This document shows positions 31,471 to 38,787 of a DNA stretch of 50,174 nt, one piece after another (positions within the stretch are counted from its first letter, which is position 1; each line of letters starts with the position of its first letter). The stretch lies in NCBI RefSeq assembly GCF_021277265.1, contig NZ_JAJSOH010000043.1:1-50174 (forward strand). The letters run 5' to 3'. The translations under genes and the position numbers were made by a program. The stretch is from Kineosporia rhizophila. GTDB taxonomy: Bacteria; Actinomycetota; Actinomycetes; Actinomycetales; Kineosporiaceae. The notes under the pieces are model-generated. The model had not been told where the DNA came from, ran no database searches, and saw nothing but the letters and a program-made list of their open reading frames with translations.

Positions 31471-31506
31471 AGTACTAATAGTACTGTTTTTTGTGGTGCT
31501 GGTCAA
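31471..31506 (-). promoter_or_regulatory. AGTACT-type promoter S1
   Basis: -35 TTGACC (31501-31506), 17 bp, -10 TACTAT (31478-31483). AGTACT-ATT-AGTACT (31471-31485, minus strand) overlaps the -10. Confidence 0.82.
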
Positions 31507-31725
31507 CTTGTTTTGCCTGGTCAGAAGGGGTTCTGCCTTCGTCCTAGGGTGTGTCCGATGTGGCTGGGACTTGACTTTCGAGGTTGCAGGCTCACTGGAG
31601 GGAGGGCCGGGGGTGCAGGTGGGCGGAGCCCCCGCGGCTTCCGGCCGCAGGACGGAATGGAAGGACAGGCCGGCCGCAGGTCGGTCGCCATTCTTGGCGC
31701 GTGCTCGGGAGTGGGCTCCTGCTGG

Positions 31726-31846
31726 GGGTCTCACCGTCGGTCGGGCCACGAGGTTCCATCGTGGGCTGGGGGATGGTCAAGGCGGGGTTACCTTGACCAT
31801 CCCCCAGCCCACGACATCGTCATTGGCCCGACCGACGGTGAGACCC
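31726..31846. repeat. Nested double hairpin element 3
   Basis: Outer arms of 22-23 bp (31726-31748 with 31824-31846, perfect) begin with GGTCTCACCGTCG as in elements 1 and 2. Inner arms of 22 bp (31761-31782 with 31791-31812, perfect) close an 8-base loop. Internal loops of about 10-12 bases separate the stems. The inner stem has a completely different sequence from elements 1 and 2, but the architecture and the right-hand internal loop (CATCGTCATTGGCCC) are kept. I see no gene between 31419 and 32388. Confidence 0.85.
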
Positions 31847-31965
31847 ACTCCCCCGCTGGGCTCCCGCAGTTCTGACCACGCGACTTGGTGGGGCGAAGCT
31901 GGCGGGCAGGCCGGCAAGTGTCGCGTTGCTGTGAGCGGATCGGGCCACGACGTGACGGAACCGGA

Positions 31966-32035
31966 GCAGGCAGCCCCCTTGCTTGTGGGGGCTTCCTGCG
32001 GAGCGACGGTAGGCGGGAGGCGCCGCTCGGCGTGA
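31966..32035. repeat. 70-bp repeat with GCAGG...CCTGC hairpin, copy 2
   Basis: Second copy of the element at 21663-21732; the hairpin (31966-31999) differs by one or two bases and the tail again ends CCGCTCGGCGT. Confidence 0.7.
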
Positions 32036-32388
32036 ATGGTTGTGCTTGCTGTGGGAGCTCTGCAGCCTTACGGGGTGGGGCCAGCATCGCGTGAGCATGT
32101 GAGCAGCCTGCGGAGTATGCGCGGGATTAGTGCGCTGATTATTTGCTTGTTGGGCGCAGTTCAGCGTCGACGCGGGTTCTACTGCTTTAAGCCAGGTCTG
32201 GATGACGGCTTGGACGTGGGGCAGGTTCGAGGCTGCCTGGTTCGCCTGGTCCGCTGGGTGTTGCGCTGATGGGGTGCTGCGCCGGGTTGTAGCCGATGGG
32301 TGCCGAACTGTAACCGGTTGAGCGTGCAGGATCGCGGCTGTCGTGCCTACGTTGCCGTGGATATGGACTTGCTCGCGGGGAGGTAGTC

Positions 32389-32766
32389 GTGGCGGGAAGA
32401 CGTAGTGGACGATTTTCGGCTCTTAGTCAGCAGGCGCAGCAGCTGCTGCAGCCGAAGGTCGAGGTGGTTGAGGAATTAGCTGCGTCGTTGTCCTCTCTTA
32501 TGGAGGCGCAGGAGGCTGTCGAGACTGCTGAGCTGCGGCGGGCTGAGGCGTTGGAAGACGCCGTTCGCCGTCGACAGGCTGCTCTGGATGCGGGTTGGAC
32601 GGACAGCGAGCTGACGGCTGGATTGGGGTTGGTCGACCCCCGACCCGGGCGAGTGCGTCGTCCCCGCCCCGGGAACGCTGCGGACGGTCGACCAGGATCG
32701 ACGGCTGGGCGTCGATCGACGGCTGGGCGTCCCGAGTTACCCCACTCCCCCGGGGCGCCCGCTTAG
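32389..32766 (+). CDS. Small coiled-coil protein of unknown function
   Basis: 125 aa, GTG 32389 behind GGGGAGG. Residues ~10-75 form an alpha-helical, probably coiled segment (QQAQQLLQPKVEVVEELAAS, then ELRRAEALEDAVRRRQAALD) ending WTDSELTAGLGL. The C-terminal 45 residues are low complexity and include a tandem 18-bp repeat. It is the only rightward gene between 13962 and the right end and is convergent with the Spd-like gene. Similar short helical proteins occur on actinobacterial plasmids; no function can be given. Confidence 0.6.
   Translation: MAGRRSGRFSALSQQAQQLLQPKVEVVEELAASLSSLMEAQEAVETAELRRAEALEDAVRRRQAALDAGWTDSELTAGLGLVDPRPGRVRRPRPGNAADGRPGSTAGRRSTAGRPELPHSPGAPA
32696..32731. repeat. 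Two perfect 18-bp tandem copies in the coding tail
   Basis: GATCGACGGCTGGGCGTC occurs twice back to back (32696-32713, 32714-32731), inside the C-terminal coding part of the 32389-32766 gene. Confidence 0.85.
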
Positions 32767-32866
32767 CCTTGGCAGCTCGGAGTGACTTCCTGTTTTATGC
32801 GGGGCACGGTTCAACCGCTGATTCTGGATGCTCGCCGAATAGCGAGGGCTGAACTGAGGTGGTTGC

Positions 32867-34963
32867 CTACACGAGCGCCTCTTCCGGTTCGGAGATATCG
32901 GCTTTGAAGGAGTTCTCGGTCCCACGGACGGGCCGCATGGTCATGCCTTGCGGCGGCGTGGGGACGCCGGCTGCTTGGTGCGCTTCTTCCGCGAGGCGCT
33001 GTCGAAAATCGTTGAACCAGTTGCGGACGGTGCCGATCTGCACAACCCGCTGGATGGCGTTGTGCACGTCGGTGGCGCTGGGCTCGTGCCCGGTCTTGCG
33101 GACGGCGTCACGGTAGCTCGCCCAGCCGGCCTGCTTCTCCGGGGACTTCCATGTTTCGCCTGAAGTCTTGGCCTCGCCGCTCATCAGCGCGCGGATCTGC
33201 TGGTGCGCGGCCACGAGGGCAGCCTCGGCGAGCATACGGTCGGCAACTGCCTGGTCAGATGCTCGCTGGTTTTGGTGTGCTTGGGAAGCGGCTTCGTCCG
33301 CTGCGCGCTGCGCCGTTTCACAGCTGGCTTGCAGACTCTCGAGTTCGGTGGTTCGCGCGGTGAAGGTTCGGTCCAGCTCGGAGATCTGGGCCTTCATTTG
33401 GTCCACCTGCGCCGTGAGAGCCTGGTTGACGCGCTGCGCCTCCGCGCTGGCGTCGCGGGCCTGCTGGGCAAGCTGCTCCTGAACCCTGGCGTCTTCTGCG
33501 GCAGCTGCTGCACGGGTCTCTGCCTGCCGTACGGCCTGCTGAGCCTCATACTGCGACTGCCCCGTCGCGGAGAGGCCGGCACGCAGGACGGTGACGGCTT
33601 CTTCTGCGGCCGTTCTGGCCTCCTCAGCGAGACGGCTGCGCTGTTCGGCCCGGTGTGTACGTTCGTCAGCGTCACGGGCTCGCTCGTCTGCAGCATTCTG
33701 CTGTTCAATCGCGGTATCCCTTCGGCTCTCCAGCATTTGGAGCTCCTCTTGGGCTTTTCCAAGGCGCTCTTCCGCAGCAGTGGCCTTCAGGTTCGCGTCC
33801 GTGAAGGCGCGTTCCGCGGCCTCCTGCTTCGTGATGGCCCGCACAGCGGCTTCCTCTGCTAGGGCAGCGCGAGCACCTGCGTGCGCGGCTTCTGCGCTGG
33901 GTGTGATTGCCAGTTCGTCCAGTAGGGCCAGAACGGCCGTGGGGTCCGTGACGTCCATGAGCGCGAGGTCTGAGACGCGGCCTCGTGCTACGAGGTTCCG
34001 GGCCAGTGATAGGGAAGCGATGTTGTCGTCAGCGATTCCAGCGGAATCGATGGCGCGCTGGGCTCGTGCGGTGGCCCGGTTCACTCTTTTCTCGGCGCGG
34101 TCTCGGAGGCTGCGCTTCGCATTGTCGGGCAACGTGTCTCGCATCCGAAGGACCTGGGCGAGGTCGTTGATTCGTGCTGCTGCACGGCGCACCCGGGCTT
34201 CGGCTGGTACGCGACCGTCAGCACTTCCAGCGTCCAGCCCCAGAGAGGCGAAGACACGCGACCAGAGATGTAGCCAGCAAAGTTGCACCAGGCGTACGGG
34301 CCCGGGGTTGGGGGCCAGCACTTCCTTGCCGGCGTTTGTCTCCAGCATGCGCTCGAGGCCGTGCTCGACGAGTTTCGCGGAGACCACCGGGATCGCTGCG
34401 AGCGTGATGGCCCCTAGCAGCCCGCCGGGGGCGTGGAAGAAGTTCATTGCGGCGCTGCCCGCGACGAGCCTCCATGCCATGGTCCGTGTCTTGAGCATGG
34501 ACGGTGTCCACGTTCCCTCGACACGTGCGGCCCGGTAGAGGTAGAAGAAGCTTGTCAGCTCGGCGACGTCCCAGACGGCGATGAACCCGATGCGGAACAG
34601 CAGCGGGAGCTGCGCTGTGTCTGCTGCAAAACCCCATAGTCCGTACAGGGACACGCCCGCCCCCAGCATGCCTAAGACAGCTAGGGGGCCGGCATCACCT
34701 AGAGCTGAGCGCACTGCCTGTACGCCTTCACCGCTCCCCCGCCGCGGCGCATGCGCGGCCGGGCTCGTATGAGGGTTCGTGGCTGTGTTGGGCCCCGTAG
34801 CGCGCTTGTCCTTGGCGCGGCGCTGCCAGCGCTTGCGGATCGCTCGTAGGGCGCCGCCGAGAAGTAGCGTTCCCAGGAGGAACCCGAGGACTGCCGCAGG
34901 ATCCCAGGCTGGCAGGCGTGGCACCTCGGCGTTCGCCAGCTCAAGCCAGTGCTGTAGGTCCAC
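32867..34963 (-). CDS. Spd-like membrane protein with coiled coil and C-terminal HTH-like domain
   Basis: 698 aa from GTG 34963, chosen for the GAGGAG ribosome site; the open frame to 35056 starts inside a parS-like palindrome and is rejected. A first membrane helix lies at about 21-40. A block of about four helices follows (AVLGMLGAGVSLYGLWGFAA; IGFIAVWDVAELTSFFYLY; AAMNFFHAPGGLLGAITLAA) resembling the DUF2637/SpdB membrane domain of actinobacterial plasmid-spread proteins. A long Ala/Glu/Arg/Gln coiled coil (about 350-600) comes next, then a C-terminal domain (WASYRDAVRKTGHEPSATDV, IGTVRNWFNDFRQRL) that looks DNA-binding. It is downstream of parB-parA-RHH in the same direction and may tether partition or transfer DNA to the membrane (inference). 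Confidence 0.72.
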   Translation of the reverse strand: MDLQHWLELANAEVPRLPAWDPAAVLGFLLGTLLLGGALRAIRKRWQRRAKDKRATGPNTATNPHTSPAAHAPRRGSGEGVQAVRSALGDAGPLAVLGMLGAGVSLYGLWGFAADTAQLPLLFRIGFIAVWDVAELTSFFYLYRAARVEGTWTPSMLKTRTMAWRLVAGSAAMNFFHAPGGLLGAITLAAIPVVSAKLVEHGLERMLETNAGKEVLAPNPGPVRLVQLCWLHLWSRVFASLGLDAGSADGRVPAEARVRRAAARINDLAQVLRMRDTLPDNAKRSLRDRAEKRVNRATARAQRAIDSAGIADDNIASLSLARNLVARGRVSDLALMDVTDPTAVLALLDELAITPSAEAAHAGARAALAEEAAVRAITKQEAAERAFTDANLKATAAEERLGKAQEELQMLESRRDTAIEQQNAADERARDADERTHRAEQRSRLAEEARTAAEEAVTVLRAGLSATGQSQYEAQQAVRQAETRAAAAAEDARVQEQLAQQARDASAEAQRVNQALTAQVDQMKAQISELDRTFTARTTELESLQASCETAQRAADEAASQAHQNQRASDQAVADRMLAEAALVAAHQQIRALMSGEAKTSGETWKSPEKQAGWASYRDAVRKTGHEPSATDVHNAIQRVVQIGTVRNWFNDFRQRLAEEAHQAAGVPTPPQGMTMRPVRGTENSFKADISEPEEALV
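34032..34050. repeat. Degenerate parS-like site inside the Spd-like gene
   Basis: GCGATTCCAGCGGAATCGA keeps the GATTCC/GGAATC arms of the parS-like palindrome but differs at the outer bases. It may be chance or a weak site. Confidence 0.35.
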
Positions 34964-35037
34964 GGATTGATGCTCCTCTTCCTTGATGATCCGAAGTGCA
35001 GCGTCGGCCGGCGCTTTGTGGTGTGCGTCAGTGCCAG

Positions 35038-35056
35038 GTGATTCCGGCGGAATCAC
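35038..35056. promoter_or_regulatory. parS-like site 1
   Basis: GTGATTCCGGCGGAATCAC: perfect 9-bp arms and one central base. About 75 bases upstream of the Spd-like gene start. Confidence 0.75.
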
Positions 35057-35087
35057 TGCGGGCAGATTTCGCGGGCTGGGTCGCGTG

Positions 35088-35106
35088 GTGATTCCGGCGG
35101 AATCGC
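35088..35106. promoter_or_regulatory. parS-like site 2
   Basis: GTGATTCCGGCGGAATCGC, one arm mismatch; 50 bases from site 1. Confidence 0.7.
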
Positions 35107-35129
35107 TCCCCGAGGTTCGGTGCCGCGTG

Positions 35130-35148
35130 TTGATTCCCGCAGAATCAC
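35130..35148. promoter_or_regulatory. parS-like site 3 (variant)
   Basis: TTGATTCCCGCAGAATCAC keeps GATTC/GAATC arms with changed centre; 42 bases from site 2. Confidence 0.6.
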
Positions 35149-35191
35149 TTCGCTACGAAGCTTTGGTCTTGTTCTAGCTCATGCGGCTGGT

Positions 35192-35476
35192 CTACTGGGC
35201 TCGTCGTCCGGGGCGGAGTCCAGCGTGGGTGGGGAATGCCTTGCCCTCGTTATAGACGGCTTCGAGGTTGCGGCAGTGGGCTGCGAGCGCTTCCTCGGTG
35301 AGTTGCGCTAGTGAGTATGCGCCGCCGGTCGCGATCCGAACTCCTCGTACGGTGGCACGGGCACGTTCTTGGATCCGGGGGTCTACCTGGGTAGCGAAAG
35401 GACTGCGGGGCGACGTGGGAGGGGTTAAGGGGTCGTTCGTGATTCCGGCGGAATCATCGGAGGGTCTGCCTGTCAC
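35192..35476 (-). CDS. Small ribbon-helix-helix centromere-binding-type protein
   Basis: 94 aa from GTG 35476, which overlaps the ParA stop (GTGA); the longer frame to 35632 lies inside parA. A disordered N-terminus is followed by QVDPRIQERARATVRGVRIA, TGGAYSLAQLTEEALAAHCR and NLEAVYNEGKAFP, the pattern of RHH partner proteins of type Ib ParA systems. Here it coexists with a full-size ParB (36306-37754), so the operon encodes two candidate DNA-binding partners. One parS-like site (35439-35457) lies inside its coding sequence. A paralogue is at 26366-26635. Confidence 0.75.
   Translation of the reverse strand: MTGRPSDDSAGITNDPLTPPTSPRSPFATQVDPRIQERARATVRGVRIATGGAYSLAQLTEEALAAHCRNLEAVYNEGKAFPTHAGLRPGRRAQ
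35439..35457. promoter_or_regulatory. parS-like site 4, inside the RHH gene
   Basis: GTGATTCCGGCGGAATCAT, one terminal mismatch; located in the 5' coding part of the small RHH gene. Confidence 0.7.
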
Positions 35477-36276
35477 GGCATGACCTCGAGCTTCTGCAGG
35501 AAGTCGTAGATGTTGCGGTAGTCGGTGGTGACGGGGTCGCGGGGGGCGTGCAGGTTGAGTGGTGTCTGCTGTGCGTAGGCCTCGGGTACGCGGACAGAGC
35601 GCCGTACGGGAGGGGTGCAAAGCTCGCCCCACTCTGCTTGGAGCATCGCCAATGCCTGGGCGTAGACGGCGCCGCCGCCCGATGTGGCAGGGCCGTCCTT
35701 CCCGTCTGGCTGCCTGACCTGCGGCACGATGCTGGGGATGACGGCGTTGATGGTCAGGTCTGGCCGGTAGAGGTTGGAGACGTCCCGCACTGTGCTCTCC
35801 AGCCGTGAGACACCCTGCAGTTCCTTGAGCGTTGGCTGGGCGACGGTGATGACCTTGTGGCTCGCGACGAGTGCGGACAGGGTCACCAGGTTCATCACGC
35901 CAGGGCAGTCCAAGATCACAAGGTCTGGTCCAGGGCTGGGGATCTTCTCGAGGGCTACCCGTAGACGCTGTTCGGGGCCCATTACTCGGCCTAGTTCCAG
36001 AACGGTCCCTGTCATGTCGGCCGATGAGGGGATGAGCCAGAGGTTGTCCACGACGGTTGCGACCAGGGCATCCGGGATGGTCGCTTCGAGACGAAGGATG
36101 TCGCTGATGGTTTTTTCGGGTTCGGTGACGCCGAGCCAGGTGGTGGCGTTTGCCTGGGCATCCAGATCCATCACCAGAACTTCCAGGCCTTTTTCGGCGG
36201 CGATGGCTCCAAGGTTCACGACAGCGGAAGTCTTGCCGGCTGATCCCGCTTCGTTGGCCACGCTGACTATGCGCAT
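35473..36276 (-). CDS. parA: ParA-like partition ATPase
   Basis: 267 aa from ATG 36276 (TGGAGT upstream); a 38-codon extension is rejected because it overlaps the parB end without a ribosome site. It has ParA motifs: MRIVSVANEAGSAGKTSAVV at the N-terminus (P-loop), VLVMDLDAQANATTWLG, and VILDCPGVMNLVTLSAL (Walker B region). The signature lysine of the KGG motif is replaced (NEAG), though the GKT lysine is kept. It partitions the plasmid by moving on the nucleoid. It lies 29 bp downstream of parB and overlaps the RHH gene. Several parS-like palindromes surround it. Confidence 0.87.
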   Translation of the reverse strand: MRIVSVANEAGSAGKTSAVVNLGAIAAEKGLEVLVMDLDAQANATTWLGVTEPEKTISDILRLEATIPDALVATVVDNLWLIPSSADMTGTVLELGRVMGPEQRLRVALEKIPSPGPDLVILDCPGVMNLVTLSALVASHKVITVAQPTLKELQGVSRLESTVRDVSNLYRPDLTINAVIPSIVPQVRQPDGKDGPATSGGGAVYAQALAMLQAEWGELCTPPVRRSVRVPEAYAQQTPLNLHAPRDPVTTDYRNIYDFLQKLEVMP

Positions 36277-36305
36277 CGGTACTCCAGGCTCTGAGAGGTA
36301 TTGGG

Positions 36306-37754
36306 TCAGGACTGTTTCTGGAGCTCGGATGTGCGGAGGTCTACGTGCAGGCCTGCTTTTACAAGGCGGGCGTGGTGGTCCAGCTGCCATGTGGGGGAGT
36401 TAGCGGCTGTGGCCGCCGGTGTGTCCAGTTCGTCCTGAACAACGACGAGAGCCCAGGCATGCCAGGTGCTGGGCTCGATGGAGCCAGTGCTGTTAGCCGG
36501 ACTGGTTGTCGTAGCGCTGGGGGAGTGGGGCGCGAGGTGCGGGAGCCATTCGGCAACGGTCTTGCGGGCGACGTCGGAGATGACAGCACCGCGCAGGACG
36601 GCGCGGGCGAGATCAGCCAGCGCCTCTTCGGTCGTTGGCGGGGTGGTGATGAGCGAACGGCAAGCGTTTCGACGGGCTGTGGCTTCCTGGTCTGCTTCAT
36701 CGAGTGATTCCGTCGGAATCACCGGCTCTGCAGTGGCAGCAGCGACGACCGGATCGGTTGAGTAGTACTCCAGGCCCTGGGTTGTTGCTGCTCCTACGAG
36801 GGTGCCGGCCGTACGGGCGCGTTCGATGGCGGCAGGGTCGTAGAGCCGATGTTTGCGCTTGTAGGAACCAAAATCGATGCCGGGTTCGACCAATCGGAGC
36901 CCGGCTGCGCTGGCTTGCGTTTTCGCGTCTTCGATGCGCTGGCGTTCTTCGCGCTGACGCAGTAGTTCTTCCTTCGCTGTGGCCACGGTGATGCCGCGCC
37001 GGGAGATCTCTTCCCAGAGGAGAACCTGGTCTTCCTGAGGCTTCGACATGGCGAGGGCGGTGGCTTCGCTGACGAGCAGTTCCCGCTTTTCGAGGGCATC
37101 CTGCGCCGGCTGGGGCAGGTAGCGCAAAGACAGACGCTTGCTGACGTGGCCTTGGCTGACCGCGCAACGGGCAGCTATCTCCCGTTGGCTCAGGCCGAGG
37201 TCGGCGAGCATGTCGTAGGCGCGTGCCTCGTCCAGGGGGCTCAGTTCAGCGCGATGCAGGTTCTCAGTGACGAATCCGGTGACCGAGGACTCAGCGTTGG
37301 CCAGGTCGGGCCGAACTATCGCGTGGATCTTGGGCAGTTCAGCCAGCTCGGCAGCGGCCCGGCGACGGTGACCAGCCAGGCACACCCATTTCTGGGTGCC
37401 GATCTCTGAGGCGTACTGGGGATCGGCAGCGCGAAAGTCAGCGGCGCTCATCACCAGGATGGGCTGCATCAGCCCAAAGGTCTTAAGGCTTTCCACGAGC
37501 TCGTCGAGATCGCCGAGCGTGGTGCGTGCGTTGCGAGGATGTGGGGCCACCTCGTCCGGCTGCACCTCGATGATCAAGGGGGCGTTCGTGTCCCCGAGTT
37601 CCTCCGCTCCACGCAGGGCATGGACGATGCCCTTGTTCTCGACGGCTGTCGGCGTAGAAGTGGCGTCGGTCGTGGTGGTGCCCCAAGCGGGCGCGGTCCG
37701 CTTAGCTGCGGCAACAGCTGCGCCGCTGCCAAGCCCTGTGTTCCTTCTGGCCAT
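36306..37754 (-). CDS. parB: ParB-like partition protein
   Basis: 482 aa. ATG 37754 is preferred over the GTG at 37760, because GAGGGAGA sits 7-9 bases before the ATG. Residues ~60-150: EVQPDEVAPHPRNARTTLGD, then SLKTFGLMQPILVMSA and VCLAGHRRRAAAELAELPKI (the ParB nucleotide-binding box, GHRRR). ENLHRAELSPLDEARAYDML follows, then an HTH LGLSQREIAARCAVSQGHVS at about 205-224. The C-terminal half is longer than in typical ParB. It should bind the GTGATTCCGNCGGAATCAC sites, one of which lies inside this gene (36704-36722) and one in a 45-bp palindrome before it (37804-37848). Confidence 0.87.
   Translation of the reverse strand: MARRNTGLGSGAAVAAAKRTAPAWGTTTTDATSTPTAVENKGIVHALRGAEELGDTNAPLIIEVQPDEVAPHPRNARTTLGDLDELVESLKTFGLMQPILVMSAADFRAADPQYASEIGTQKWVCLAGHRRRAAAELAELPKIHAIVRPDLANAESSVTGFVTENLHRAELSPLDEARAYDMLADLGLSQREIAARCAVSQGHVSKRLSLRYLPQPAQDALEKRELLVSEATALAMSKPQEDQVLLWEEISRRGITVATAKEELLRQREERQRIEDAKTQASAAGLRLVEPGIDFGSYKRKHRLYDPAAIERARTAGTLVGAATTQGLEYYSTDPVVAAATAEPVIPTESLDEADQEATARRNACRSLITTPPTTEEALADLARAVLRGAVISDVARKTVAEWLPHLAPHSPSATTTSPANSTGSIEPSTWHAWALVVVQDELDTPAATAANSPTWQLDHHARLVKAGLHVDLRTSELQKQS
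36704..36722. promoter_or_regulatory. parS-like site 5, inside parB
   Basis: GTGATTCCGTCGGAATCAC, perfect 9-bp arms, encoded within parB (VIPTES in the protein). Confidence 0.75.
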
Positions 37755-37768
37755 GATCACTCTCCCTC

Positions 37769-37780
37769 AATACATGTATT
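37769..37780. promoter_or_regulatory. 12-bp palindrome before parB
   Basis: AATACATGTATT is a perfect palindrome 15 bases upstream of the parB start codon, in an otherwise GC-rich area; a candidate autoregulatory operator. Confidence 0.55.
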
Positions 37781-37803
37781 CCTAGCAGATCTTGGTTGGG
37801 AGT

Positions 37804-37848
37804 GTGGATCCGGCCGGTGATTCCGGCGGAATCACCGGCCGGATCCAC
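37804..37848. promoter_or_regulatory. 45-bp palindrome containing parS-like site 6
   Basis: Perfect 22-bp arms (37804-37825 and 37827-37848) around one base. The centre (37817-37835) is the parS-like GTGATTCCGGCGGAATCAC; the flanks add GGATCCGGCC and its complement. It stands 50 bases upstream of parB. Confidence 0.8.
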
Positions 37849-38787
37849 GCGTTCGTGGACGTTCTAACAAGGCCGCCGCGGCTGTCGTTGCAGGAAATGG
37901 CTAGCCTGATTGGGAACTGCGGACTTAGGCGCCGATTACGATTGAGCGCGGTTCTGGTCCCCCTCAGAGCGGATGCGCCACCCTCAGGTAGATAGTCCCC
38001 GCACCCGGAGCGGGCTCGCGAGTAGCAGCAGGCTTACGGGTTGAAGCAGGGTCCGTTCGCAGGGGAGGACGGTGGCATCAATATGTGCAGTGGCCGCCCT
38101 GTGGCGTGCCCCTCGGGAGGGTGCGAGCTCACCGTCTTGCTGAGGCAGGCCAGGAAGCTTCGCTCGACTGTGCAACGGCTCGTGTAGCTGCCCAGGCTGC
38201 TAGCTTTTGGTGGTCCTAGGCATCCTCGGTAGCGCTACTTCCTTGTAAGACTGGTCTGGCTTCGCTACCCCATACCGCTTAGTTGCCAACAGTTTCCGCG
38301 CGGATTCGTTCTGCGCGGTCTTCGATGTTCCCGAGCTCGCGCGCCTCTTGATGCCGTATCTGGCAGGCAGTCCGGGAGAAGCACCGGACGCCATCGGTGC
38401 TTACCACTACCGGCGGGCCTGGGCGCGGGCGTCTTGCGCAGCAGGCAACGGAGGCCGCCCAGCAGGCGCGGGCAGATGCAGAGCCGGGCACAGGAGGCGG
38501 CGCCGACGACATGACAGAAGGCTGCGCTGGAAACGTGCGCGGGCGGAGAAAAGCATGGGTTAAGGCGGATCAGGGCGAGCGCGTGCCGTAGGCGCTGTTA
38601 CGGGCCAAGCACCCATAGTCCGCCGGGGCAATACGCAGCCGGCCCGCGCATCCCGCATGGGAGTGCGGGCCGCCACCGCGCACATCAGCGCAACGCGAGG
38701 GGAGAGGACGGCCCGGCCCGCATCTACCGTGCATCCCTACTCGCTGGCTGAGAACTCACCGGGGGAGAGGCACCGGACGCTAGGTCC
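37849..38787. other. Gene-poor region between par and toxin loci
   Basis: No convincing gene. Short frames on both strands around 38200-38591 overlap and lack good ribosome sites; the + strand 38397-38591 frame has a short helical-looking stretch (AQQATEAAQQARADAEPG) and may be a gene relic. A hairpin with 7-bp arms at 38641-38671 probably ends transcription of the 38788-39858 gene. Confidence 0.5.
38641..38671 (-). terminator. Hairpin beyond the 38788-39858 gene
   Basis: GGCCCGC (38641-38647) pairs with 38665-38671; an inner TCCC/GGGA pairing extends it. No T-run. Confidence 0.45.

Noticed and set aside
17428..31506. Integron cassette array
   Set aside because: The repeated element is a promoter plus leader, not an attC-type recombination site, and no integron integrase was found.
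31424..32035. Rightward 203-codon frame
   Set aside because: It begins inside a promoter region, crosses promoter S1 and nested element 3, and shows no coding pattern.
38279..38591. Three short overlapping frames on both strands
   Set aside because: No ribosome sites, no conserved motif; at most a gene relic.
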